A DNA stretch of 20,442 nucleotides from a virus. Below are positions 1 to 5,242 of the stretch, piece after piece (the stretch's first letter is position 1; the number at the start of each line of letters is the position of its first letter). Made by a program: the position numbers and the translations under genes. The notes beneath the pieces were generated by a model. It ran no database searches and was not told the DNA's origin. It saw nothing but the letters and a program-made list of their open reading frames with translations. The stretch is taken from positions 1 to 20,442 of IMG/VR virus record IMGVR_UViG_3300030060_002217. One strand, 5' to 3'.

Positions 1-35
1 ATGCTGCTGCTTTTGCCTATGGTTTTTGCATACCC
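1..35. other. Window edge after the HNH gene
   Basis: No gene can be called here. The only ATG on the minus strand (31-29) meets a stop after four codons. Two other minus frames are open but lack a start inside the window. Confidence 0.5.
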
Positions 36-323
36 CTATCCCTCGTGCGCTTCGCGGCCTGACTTGGCATTGTGGCACTTGTCGCACATGCTCTGCCAGT
101 TGCTGCTGTCCCAAAACTCACCGCCCAGCCTAACGGGTTGGATGTGGTCCACAACCTTGGCCAGCCTGTCGCACACTACGCACGTCGGATGCTTCTTGAT
201 GTATGCCAGTCGCGCACGTCGCCATGCCCCTGACCAATACCGCTTGTCTTGTGGCCGATCGCGTTGCTGCTTCTTCTTGCGTGGGTCGGGCGTCTGCTTA
301 CGTGGTATCGTCGGCATACGCAT
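36..323 (-). CDS. HNH endonuclease
   Basis: 95 residues (an ATG two codons later, at 317, is also possible). Zinc cysteines Cys48-x2-Cys51 (CVVC) and Cys80-x2-Cys83 (CDKC), the HNH core VDHIQPVRLGG (Asp59-His60), Asn75 in SSNWQ and His84 are all present. This is the small phage HNH type found next to terminase genes (HK97 gp74-like) and thought to aid DNA packaging cleavage. Being last before the window edge, with terminase at the opposite end, it fits a circular map in which small terminase follows. Confidence 0.9.
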   Translation of the reverse strand: MRMPTIPRKQTPDPRKKKQQRDRPQDKRYWSGAWRRARLAYIKKHPTCVVCDRLAKVVDHIQPVRLGGEFWDSSNWQSMCDKCHNAKSGREAHEG

Positions 324-468
324 AGATGATGTTGCCCGTCAGCGCGTACAGTTTCTCGTTGACTCGTCGCATGCGTGCAGTGTATTGTGTTGTGTAGTCA
401 GCCAGCAGTATTCTCCGCCTTGCGTCTCTCAACTCTGTTATATGCCGCTGCTTTATCGTTTCGCTCAT
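298..468 (-). CDS. Unknown small basic helical protein
   Basis: 56 residues from ATG in MSETIKQRHITELRDARRRI, ending YALTGNIIYAYADDTT. Mostly one long charged helix with many arginines. Its first 71 bases overlap the end of the NinG gene in another frame, and its last 26 overlap the HNH gene. A longer start at 849 would lie across NinG and is rejected. Not recognised; the call as a gene rests on filling the space between NinG and HNH. Confidence 0.5.
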   Translation of the reverse strand: MSETIKQRHITELRDARRRILLADYTTQYTARMRRVNEKLYALTGNIIYAYADDTT

Positions 469-955
469 TGATGGCAGGTTTCTCCAAAAGGAATCTTTGG
501 ACTTCTCCCTTGTAATGATCGGCGAGCTGACGCAGCTCTGCCACTCTATACGGTCGAGTCTGTTCTGTATCGCGCATAATCTCCTCAGCTCTGCCTTGGA
601 CAGCTTGGTCAAGTCGTCTACCGAAAGCCCACTGACGCCCTTGGTCGTACAGATTGCAGGCAACACACTGGCACTGGACGTTCCCGTGTCCGTCCGCTGG
701 ATCGTGCCAACGGGTGGCCATATACCGCCTAGACGCAAAATGTCCTGCTTGTAGACGCCTAACATGGTCACTCTTTCCGCAGGTGTAACACTCGGCTTGA
801 CCGTACTTGTCGGCTGCTCTATATCTGATGTATTTGCTAAACCATTCATCGACCTTTTTCTTGAGTTGTGCGTGTGTTAGCGGCTTCTTGGCTCGTGGTT
901 TCTTGCGCAGCTGCTTGCTGGCCTTGCTGTCCGTCTTGGTGCTCCTCTTTGGCAT
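398..955 (-). CDS. ninG: NinG/Rap-family recombination nuclease
   Basis: 185 residues. After a very basic N-terminus (SKQLRKKPRAKK) it has LKKKVDEWFSKYIRYRAADK, then the zinc site Cys56-x2-Cys59 in AECYTCGK, LQAGHFASRR with His72, and CQCVACNLY with a second cysteine cluster at 95-100. This is the NinG layout. In lambda this protein (Rap) is a structure-specific endonuclease that resolves recombination branches. Here it would act with the annealing-type protein and SSB-like protein of the same operon. It overlaps the previous gene by 110 bases and the next by 71 bases. No internal start would keep the conserved helix, so the overlap appears real. Confidence 0.88.
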   Translation of the reverse strand: MPKRSTKTDSKASKQLRKKPRAKKPLTHAQLKKKVDEWFSKYIRYRAADKYGQAECYTCGKSDHVRRLQAGHFASRRYMATRWHDPADGHGNVQCQCVACNLYDQGRQWAFGRRLDQAVQGRAEEIMRDTEQTRPYRVAELRQLADHYKGEVQRFLLEKPAINERNDKAAAYNRVERRKAENTAG

Positions 956-1295
956 GGTCCAATATTACGCCGCGAATCTTTGCCGCCAATGCTTCGCGCT
1001 CTGCCTTGCCTTTCTTATACTCAGGGTAGCTCTGCGCCTTCGTCTTGTTCTTGGTCAGGCGGTCCTCATACGCCAACCGCTTGTGTCCGTACATGCGCTC
1101 ACACATGTCCCAAAAGCTACGGGTGTGCTCTGACACCTCGATGCTGTACGCCACGCGCCCGTTGTTGGCCAAAAAATACTCCTTCTCCTTGGGATGCGGC
1201 CTGTATCTTAACATGGCCTCGTTACCATACACTTCGTTGATGATGTAACGCCGACCGTCGATCAAGTCGTGCCAAAAGCGTTCAAGGTCAGTCAT
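846..1295 (-). CDS. Unknown early protein with low-complexity tail
   Basis: 149 residues, starting MTDLERFWHDLIDGRRYIIN. The first 100 residues look folded (LRYRPHPKEKEYFLANNGRV, HTRSFWDMCERMYGHKRLAY). The last 40 are rich in Q, A, E and T (QQGQQAAAQETTSQEAANTR), and are encoded in the 110 bases that also encode the NinG N-terminus in another frame. It overlaps the previous gene by 8 bases. Not recognised. Confidence 0.65.
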   Translation of the reverse strand: MTDLERFWHDLIDGRRYIINEVYGNEAMLRYRPHPKEKEYFLANNGRVAYSIEVSEHTRSFWDMCERMYGHKRLAYEDRLTKNKTKAQSYPEYKKGKAEREALAAKIRGVILDHAKEEHQDGQQGQQAAAQETTSQEAANTRTTQEKGR

Positions 1296-1815
1296 TCGTG
1301 CGTGTTTTTGCTCGTTTCTCCATCTCCTCGCGCTCGGTGTACGTTAGGCGGTTCTCGCCTTTGAACCAGTCCTGCGGTGACACGCGTGCGGCAATCGGGT
1401 TAAACTCTGTGGCAAACTCAGGCGTTATGTAGCGCAAAGCCTCCGTGCGCATGCGTTCAAAGTCAGCGGCCTCATCCTGCCGTATCTTAGTAATGACTGG
1501 TTGCTTGAGCTTCTCGTACTTGGTAAAGCACTCAACGAACTGCGCAAGTTTTAGGCGCTCATAAAAACGTCCAAAGCTTTCCTTTGCAATCATATAAAGG
1601 CACAGCCGCCAATCCTCGATTGTAAAGCCCGGGAAGCCTTCTACCAGCTCATCCAGCACCATCTTATACTCGTCTCCTTCAGTTAACGTTTTGTTTGCGT
1701 CATAGGATCGCACGCACTGGGCCAGCATCGCAATAAGCGCAGCACGCGTAGCCTGCTCGTCTACTTTTAGCGCTGTGCGGACATTAGTGCCCTTAAAGGC
1801 GGTTTCTATTGTCAC
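1288..1815 (-). CDS. Possible helicase-loader-type or accessory replication protein
   Basis: 175 residues if started at GTG 1815, which has AGGA ten bases upstream. The frame is open back to an ATG at 1998, but that start would overlap the initiator gene by 206 bases. The central part, EGFPGFTIEDWRLCLYMIAK followed by ESFGRFYERLKLAQFVECF, matches a segment common in Bacteroidota replication-region proteins (ee.p.lk.eDf+lcf..ak.g.yG+.ydriD). The C-terminal half is charged. Its position after the initiator suggests a loader or partner role, which is inference. The exact start is uncertain. Confidence 0.65.
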   Translation of the reverse strand: MTIETAFKGTNVRTALKVDEQATRAALIAMLAQCVRSYDANKTLTEGDEYKMVLDELVEGFPGFTIEDWRLCLYMIAKESFGRFYERLKLAQFVECFTKYEKLKQPVITKIRQDEAADFERMRTEALRYITPEFATEFNPIAARVSPQDWFKGENRLTYTEREEMEKRAKTRTND

Positions 1816-2527
1816 CTGAGATATTTCCTGTTTCTGCAAGCTCTCTAAGCTGATCGCCAAGCTCGCCTCCTTCAAGCGCTGCCTTTCCGCTGGATTTAGT
1901 TCGCCTGCTCTTGGATGCACCAAATACGATGCCTTTCCATCCGTTTGCAATTGCTGTATAAATTGCCTCGATTGCTCTGCTTTCTGTAGGGTGTTCATTT
2001 GCTAAGGTCATAAGTGCCCGTTGTTCTGTTTGGGCGGTTTTGTATTTGAAGCGGTGATCCGTGCGCTTGTACTCCAGCCACTCGGCCCACGCTTCTCTGA
2101 ATTTTTCGGTTTCATACGGCAACACCACACCCGCACGCGCAGGCGTGCTTTTAGTAGATGTAATAGTAGGTGTATTAGTATATGTATTAGTATGTGCTAA
2201 ATTCTGCGCACTCGTTTGCGTAGATTTACGCACTCGTTTGCGCTGTTTTACGCATTCGTCTGCGCTATTTTGCGCATTCGTTTGCGCAGATTTACGCAGT
2301 CTTCGGTTATATCTGCTGCCCTCTCGGATAAGATATCCGCGCTTCACAAGGTTGTATATGTAGCCTCGTGCCGTCGCCTCAGATACGTTCAGCAGCTTTG
2401 CAAAGTGATCGTTCCCTGCAAAGCACTCTTTGAAGCTGGCGACCTCTGCAAGCAGCACCCGCTCGTTTGGGTGCAGCTCGCTCAGGTTCCAAATGTCAAT
2501 CGGTATGTTTATGTACTTACGATTCAC
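1793..2527 (-). CDS. Winged-helix replication initiator / replisome organiser
   Basis: 244 residues from a GTG start in (M)NRKYINIPIDIWNLSEL. Residues about 11-75 form a winged helix as in phage replication initiators (ERVLLAEVASF, FAKLLNVSEATARGYIYNLV, KRGYLIREG). Residues 76-135 are a basic, low-complexity linker. Residues 138-203 form a helical domain (FREAWAEWLEYKR, then ALMTLANEHP, AIEAIYTAIANGWKGI) like the C-terminal segment of DnaD/gp-O-type proteins. The linker is encoded by four 22-bp iterons plus an AT-rich stretch, which mirrors lambda O with its internal origin. The tail after 203 may be a run-through region overlapping the next gene. Confidence 0.78.
   Translation of the reverse strand: MNRKYINIPIDIWNLSELHPNERVLLAEVASFKECFAGNDHFAKLLNVSEATARGYIYNLVKRGYLIREGSRYNRRLRKSAQTNAQNSADECVKQRKRVRKSTQTSAQNLAHTNTYTNTPTITSTKSTPARAGVVLPYETEKFREAWAEWLEYKRTDHRFKYKTAQTEQRALMTLANEHPTESRAIEAIYTAIANGWKGIVFGASKSRRTKSSGKAALEGGELGDQLRELAETGNISGDNRNRL
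2151..2206. other. AT-rich stretch beside the iterons, candidate DNA unwinding element
   Basis: Only 15 of 56 bases are G or C, against roughly half in the surroundings. It contains repeated TGTATTAGTAT. It directly abuts the iteron array on one side, the arrangement used for strand opening at iteron-type origins. Confidence 0.55.
2207..2294. repeat. Four tandem 22-bp iterons (candidate replication origin)
   Basis: Units at 2207-2228, 2229-2250, 2251-2272 and 2273-2294. Fifteen of 22 positions are invariant (pattern CGCA.TCGT.TGCG....TTT.). Each unit contains the inverted pair CGCA...TGCG. A degenerate fifth copy begins at 2295. The period is not a multiple of three, so the repeat is conserved at DNA level, not as a peptide repeat. 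Location within the initiator gene fits an origin of the lambda type. Confidence 0.75.
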
Positions 2528-2693
2528 CTTCCGACTTTGTGTGATATTCTTGCAAAGCCTGCGAATACATCACTTTCGCTGCCCAAGCATGGGCTGCAAT
2601 TTTTGACAAGTCAACAGTTCCTCCGTCTTTTACCGTGTGTTCAACCTCAATACGGGCTAACATTAAAAAAAGCTCAAATTCTCGGTCATTCAT
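2517..2693 (-). CDS. Unknown small helical protein
   Basis: 58 residues, MNDREFELFLMLARIEVEHT through to HTKSEGES. Entirely helical in character, with a motif KIAAHAWAAKVMYSQALQEY. The start is fixed by the ATGA overlap with the helix-turn-helix gene, and it overlaps the replication gene start by 11 bases. No function recognised. Confidence 0.6.
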   Translation of the reverse strand: MNDREFELFLMLARIEVEHTVKDGGTVDLSKIAAHAWAAKVMYSQALQEYHTKSEGES

Positions 2694-2899
2694 AACGCTT
2701 GGTTTTTGGTTATTTCTACCGCTTGGACGAGTTCCTGCGGCTCTATGTTTTCATTCTTCATCAGTCGGCTAGTGTGTCGCAGCACGCCTTCAGGGTCTTT
2801 AGTCACGTAGTTGTGCAACGTACCTCTGCTCACCTCGATTGCCTCAGCGCAGGCCGTCAGGCTACCGTAATGGTGTTGCAGGTACATTTTCAGGTTCAT
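2690..2899 (-). CDS. Small helix-turn-helix DNA-binding protein
   Basis: 69 residues, starting MNLKMYLQHHYGSLTACAEA at an ATGA overlap with the previous stop; an ATG 9 bases earlier is also possible. Residues about 12-32 (SLTACAEAIEVSRGTLHNYV) form a clear helix-turn-helix of the Cro/XRE type. It may regulate the phage genes, for example at the TGTACAA sites upstream of the operon, but no direct link is visible. It overlaps the next start as ATGA. Confidence 0.7.
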   Translation of the reverse strand: MNLKMYLQHHYGSLTACAEAIEVSRGTLHNYVTKDPEGVLRHTSRLMKNENIEPQELVQAVEITKNQAL

Positions 2900-3252
2900 T
2901 TGTCCCATGGCATATCACTTGTTTTGGGCGCTGCTTGCGCTTTGTCCATTGCTTTTTCCTTTATGCTTTTTTGCGGCAGATCGTAAGTCCAAACGCGCAA
3001 GCTCATAAAAGCCTTGTGCTCTCCTGTTTTACTCTTCCATTCACGCCCTCTTACGTTGCAGCGTGCTTTTATGTCAGCTCCTACTGTAAGCCCTACAGCC
3101 TCATCGGTTAGCTCTTTAATAAACTCTATAGGTATGATTTCGCTATACTCCCCATCTGTAACTTTTACGTGCACCTCGCATTTACGAAACCCGCTTTCGT
3201 GTTCAAATGGTTTGCAGATGCGGTGCACCTGTCCTTCAATTATCAATTCCAT
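2896..3252 (-). CDS. DUF3127 family, SSB-like OB-fold protein
   Basis: 118 residues from ATG in MELIIEGQVHRICKPFEHES. It matches the DUF3127 layout: G.v......q.g...f.kre.vv at the N-terminus, then YSEIIPIEFIKELTDEAVGL, and the basic loop NVRGREWKSKTGEHKAFMSL before RVWTYDL. DUF3127 is largely a Bacteroidota family with an OB-fold, and phage members are thought to bind single-stranded DNA. The C-terminus ends DMPWDK after a flexible linker, like the acidic-aromatic tip (D-D-x-P-F) with which SSB proteins recruit partners. It overlaps the next gene as ATGA. Confidence 0.8.
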   Translation of the reverse strand: MELIIEGQVHRICKPFEHESGFRKCEVHVKVTDGEYSEIIPIEFIKELTDEAVGLTVGADIKARCNVRGREWKSKTGEHKAFMSLRVWTYDLPQKSIKEKAMDKAQAAPKTSDMPWDK

Positions 3253-3511
3253 TGTCTTTGTATGATTTATTAAATGATGTTTGTGACCAGTTAGGCAGGT
3301 CAATTGTCCGTAGTTGGTTGAGCTTCAAGCGCTGAAATATCTCACGCCAGCGCTCCAGCGTTGGCTCAGTGTCAATTATCTCGTCCTCTAAGCCGTCATC
3401 GTCGTCGCGCATGGTGCTGTTGAGCAGCAGAAACAGCGCGTAATCTTTGAGGCGCTCCTGATGCGCGTGCTGATCGGACTCGACGTCGTCAAAAAATTCG
3501 TCTAAGTTCAT
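3236..3511 (-). CDS. Unknown acidic early protein
   Basis: 91 residues, not recognised. It is strongly acidic at the N-terminus (MNLDEFFDDVESD) and middle (MRDDDDGLEDEIIDTEP), then LERWREIFQRLKLNQLRTID. It overlaps the methyltransferase stop as ATGA and runs 17 bases into the next gene. The charge would suit a protein-binding or DNA-mimic role, but nothing in the sequence proves this. Confidence 0.65.
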   Translation of the reverse strand: MNLDEFFDDVESDQHAHQERLKDYALFLLLNSTMRDDDDGLEDEIIDTEPTLERWREIFQRLKLNQLRTIDLPNWSQTSFNKSYKDNGIDN

Positions 3512-4149
3512 AGCAGCTCCAGTTGACGTTGATCGTGATGGCGTATAATGCCACAGGCTGTTTCAAAAATGCGCTTTCCAGCTTCGTAGTCAACAAGGTT
3601 GCGCGCCATTTTATCGCGACGTTGCGGCCCTTGATATTTGCCAAAATCATAATCATGATATGCAGACAATTCTGCAGTGGTCATGTTTGACAAATTTTTA
3701 TGGTGTCTTTGGCTGAGTATGGCAGGCAACTTAAAATTGGTCCAATACAAATGCCGTCCGCGTCTTTGCGCTTGAATCAATGGTTCGTAATGTGGCACAA
3801 CATTCTCCACAACATAGTTACCATCAAAAAACGATTGCAGCAATATGATCTCTTGATACAATCGCATGTCAGGATATTGCATTTTGCGTTTTGTTTTCAT
3901 GCTTCGTTGAAATGCACTATGTGTAGGACACGGTGGGCTTGACCATATAAAGTCAAACTCCTTGTAATGATCTAACAAATACGCATGAGCGTCAGCAACG
4001 ATGACCGTGTCGTTTGGAAAGCGCTCTTGATACAACTCTGCAGCATGCGGATCTAACTCCACAGCTGTGACGTCAATGTCAGTGACCTCATCCCACTTGT
4101 AACGGTTGCCACCGAGACAGGCGTACAGGTTAAGCACTTTCAAGCTCAT
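3508..4149 (-). CDS. Small cytosine-C5 DNA methyltransferase
   Basis: 213 residues from ATG in MSLKVLNLYACLGGNR; an ATG 18 bases upstream is possible. Motifs in order: I (LYACLGGNR, 8-16), an acidic motif II (AVELD), IV with the catalytic Cys74 in SSPPCPTHS, VI (ENV, 115-117), VIII (QRRGR, 128-132) and a motif X-like RNLVDYEAG near 183. It should transfer methyl from S-adenosylmethionine to cytosine C5. The target-recognition region between VIII and X is only about 50 residues, making this much smaller than typical Dcm enzymes. No restriction partner is adjacent, so it is an orphan enzyme, plausibly protecting phage DNA from host restriction. Confidence 0.88.
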   Translation of the reverse strand: MSLKVLNLYACLGGNRYKWDEVTDIDVTAVELDPHAAELYQERFPNDTVIVADAHAYLLDHYKEFDFIWSSPPCPTHSAFQRSMKTKRKMQYPDMRLYQEIILLQSFFDGNYVVENVVPHYEPLIQAQRRGRHLYWTNFKLPAILSQRHHKNLSNMTTAELSAYHDYDFGKYQGPQRRDKMARNLVDYEAGKRIFETACGIIRHHDQRQLELL

Positions 4150-4507
4150 CTTCACTGTATACTTCAAGCTGGTAGAATCCTGCGAGCTTCAAAATGGCAC
4201 GCGACAGTGCCCGCTTCTCGGCCATGGCAATAGGGTACTGGTTGCGGTTGTTGCTCTTGCTCACCTCGCCGTATGTCTCAACATGCCCAATTTCGCATTT
4301 TGCGTGCGCTTTAACGCAATAACGCCCTTCGCTAGGGTCAGACCATTCAGGCACCGTTTCGAAGGTCACCACGGCCTTTATTTTAGCTTGCACGTGTTCC
4401 ACGCCTCGGCGCGTCATAATGACGAAGCCGCGTGGGTCCTTGTGGAAGTGGTCAGGCCGCATGTCGTACTTCTTGGACAGCGCTTTGAGTTCGTCAATTA
4501 CGCTCAT
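4130..4507 (-). CDS. Phage recombination / ssDNA-annealing-type protein (tentative)
   Basis: 125 residues. The recognisable part is EVSKSNNRNQYPIAMAEKRA followed by LSRAILKLAGFYQL-EVYSEDE, a motif (N..N.YP..MAEKRA..R.ilkL.G) found in many phage early proteins, some annotated as ERF/Rad52-like single-strand annealing or ssDNA-binding proteins. The N-terminal part, RGFVIMTRRGVEHVQAKIKA, fits the same family. It is short for a typical ERF protein, so it may be a minimal version or a distinct family. Neighbouring DNA-metabolism genes support a DNA role. Confidence 0.55.
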   Translation of the reverse strand: MSVIDELKALSKKYDMRPDHFHKDPRGFVIMTRRGVEHVQAKIKAVVTFETVPEWSDPSEGRYCVKAHAKCEIGHVETYGEVSKSNNRNQYPIAMAEKRALSRAILKLAGFYQLEVYSEDELESA

Positions 4508-4662
4508 GCTTTCTCAGTGTATGCCGCAATCAGGTCGGCTTTAAACTGTTCCATCAATTGCTCAAAGCGCTTCTGTTCAGCAAGCTCTTGCTGCTGGTGG
4601 TTGAAGTCGCGCGTGGGTTTAACGTGCACACTGCTGCGCACACAAATAGGTTTGTTCATCAT
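4504..4662 (-). CDS. Unknown small early protein
   Basis: 52 residues, starting MMNKPICVRSSVHVKPTRDF at TAATG; a second ATG follows directly, so the protein may be one residue shorter. The second half is a charged helix (QQQELAEQKRFEQLMEQFKA). It overlaps the next gene as ATGA. No family recognised. Confidence 0.6.
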   Translation of the reverse strand: MMNKPICVRSSVHVKPTRDFNHQQQELAEQKRFEQLMEQFKADLIAAYTEKA

Positions 4663-4916
4663 TATTGGTTTTCGAGATGTTCCCATATCTCTTGTTCAAT
4701 ACGTTCGTGGTTGTAGTCCAGCAGGTTGTCATCAGCACGGGTAATATCAATGCGTTCAAAGCTGGTGTGATTCTTTTGCCACAGCACCACGCGAATGATG
4801 CGCACGGTGGCGGGGTGGCTTGGTGAGATGTGCGTGGCTTCCTCGCCAGCTTCGACCTCAAAGGTTACGACCATCTCAAGTCCGTCGTCAAGTTTGAGCA
4901 GGATTTGGTCTTCCAT
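4662..4916 (-). CDS. Unknown early protein, first gene of the operon
   Basis: 84 residues from ATG in MEDQILLKLDDGLEMVVTFE; an ATG 27 bases upstream would lie inside the promoter candidate. It is an acidic protein with beta-like N-terminal half (MVVTFEVEAGEEA, PATVRIIRVVLWQKN) and an acidic helical end (HERIEQEIWEHLENQ). Not recognised. Being first after the early promoter suggests an abundant, early product. Its stop overlaps the next start as TAATG. Confidence 0.7.
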   Translation of the reverse strand: MEDQILLKLDDGLEMVVTFEVEAGEEATHISPSHPATVRIIRVVLWQKNHTSFERIDITRADDNLLDYNHERIEQEIWEHLENQ

Positions 4917-4973
4917 TGTTTCGTTTCTTGTGCAAGTGTACAACTATTTACACAACTGTACAAGAAAAAGCAC
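4917..4973 (-). promoter_or_regulatory. Early promoter/operator candidate with TGTACAA repeats
   Basis: Between the terminator and the first early gene, the plus strand carries TGTACAA twice (4937-4943 and 4957-4963), starts exactly 20 bp apart, so on one face of the helix. On the minus strand these give TTG (4963-4961), 20 bases, then TACACTTG (4940-4933). This differs by one base from the Bacteroidota -7 box TAnnTTTG. TTGTAC-N17-TACACT also fits a weak sigma70-type promoter. A near-palindrome, CTTGTGCAAG, overlaps. The repeated TGTACA palindromes look like regulator sites. The regulator is unknown. Confidence 0.55.
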
Positions 4974-5005
4974 AAAAAAAGCGGCACCCCCTGCAAGGAT
5001 GCCGC
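4974..5005 (-). terminator. Strong rho-independent terminator between late and early blocks
   Basis: On the minus strand GCGGCATCC, a 7-base loop, then GGGTGCCGC forms a 9-bp stem with one G-U pair, directly followed by seven T residues. It closes the structural/lysis block and separates it from the early genes that begin about 60 bases further on in the same direction. The plus-strand reading has no T-run, so it works only for minus-strand transcription. Confidence 0.9.
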
Positions 5006-5026
5006 CCCAAAAACCAAACCTCAATG

Positions 5027-5060
5027 AAAAAAAAGGTCTACTTGTCCTCCTTGGACTAAG
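5027..5060 (-). terminator. Weak hairpin with T-run after the late operon
   Basis: On the minus strand CTTAGTCC, loop AAGGA, GGACAAG gives a 7-bp stem with one bulge, then TAGACC and eight T residues. The T-run is a few bases away from the stem, so this is at most a weak or helper terminator upstream of the strong one. Confidence 0.35.
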
Positions 5061-5070
5061 CAAATATAGG

Positions 5071-5241
5071 TTATTTCCGCCCTCTTTTGCTATCACCAAA
5101 CACTACGGCGTTAATGATGCGCTTTAGAATGTCAATAACCTTGTCATCCTTCTCAGATGCAGTAAGTGCAGTAATTGTTCCTGCAGCAGTTAAAATGGCC
5201 AGTGCAATCTCGGCCCAGTAAAGTAATAAAATCTCTTTCAT
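5071..5241 (-). CDS. Small membrane protein, holin-like
   Basis: 56 residues: one N-terminal hydrophobic helix (ILLLYWAEIALAILTAAGTI), the segment TALTASEKDDK, then an amphipathic helix (VIDILKRIINAVVF) and a basic tail (GDSKRGRK). It starts 1 base after the phosphoesterase stop (TAATATG). Small proteins with this layout, including a T-x-KDDK motif after the helix, occur near lysis genes of environmental phages and are often called putative holins. The call rests on layout and location. Confidence 0.7.
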   Translation of the reverse strand: MKEILLLYWAEIALAILTAAGTITALTASEKDDKVIDILKRIINAVVFGDSKRGRK

Positions 5242-5242
5242 A

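Noticed and set aside
1-471. A plus-strand frame of 156 codons at the window start
   Set aside because: It is antisense to the HNH, small helical and NinG genes, all of which have better support, and its Leu/Cys-rich product shows no family features.
469-849. Long form (183 codons) of the small gene before HNH
   Set aside because: The extra N-terminal part lies across the conserved NinG core in another frame and has no plausible fold; the ATG at 468 is preferred.
2207-2294. CRISPR array reading of the 22-bp repeats
   Set aside because: The units are directly tandem without spacers, vary at seven of 22 positions and lie inside a coding gene; iterons explain them better.
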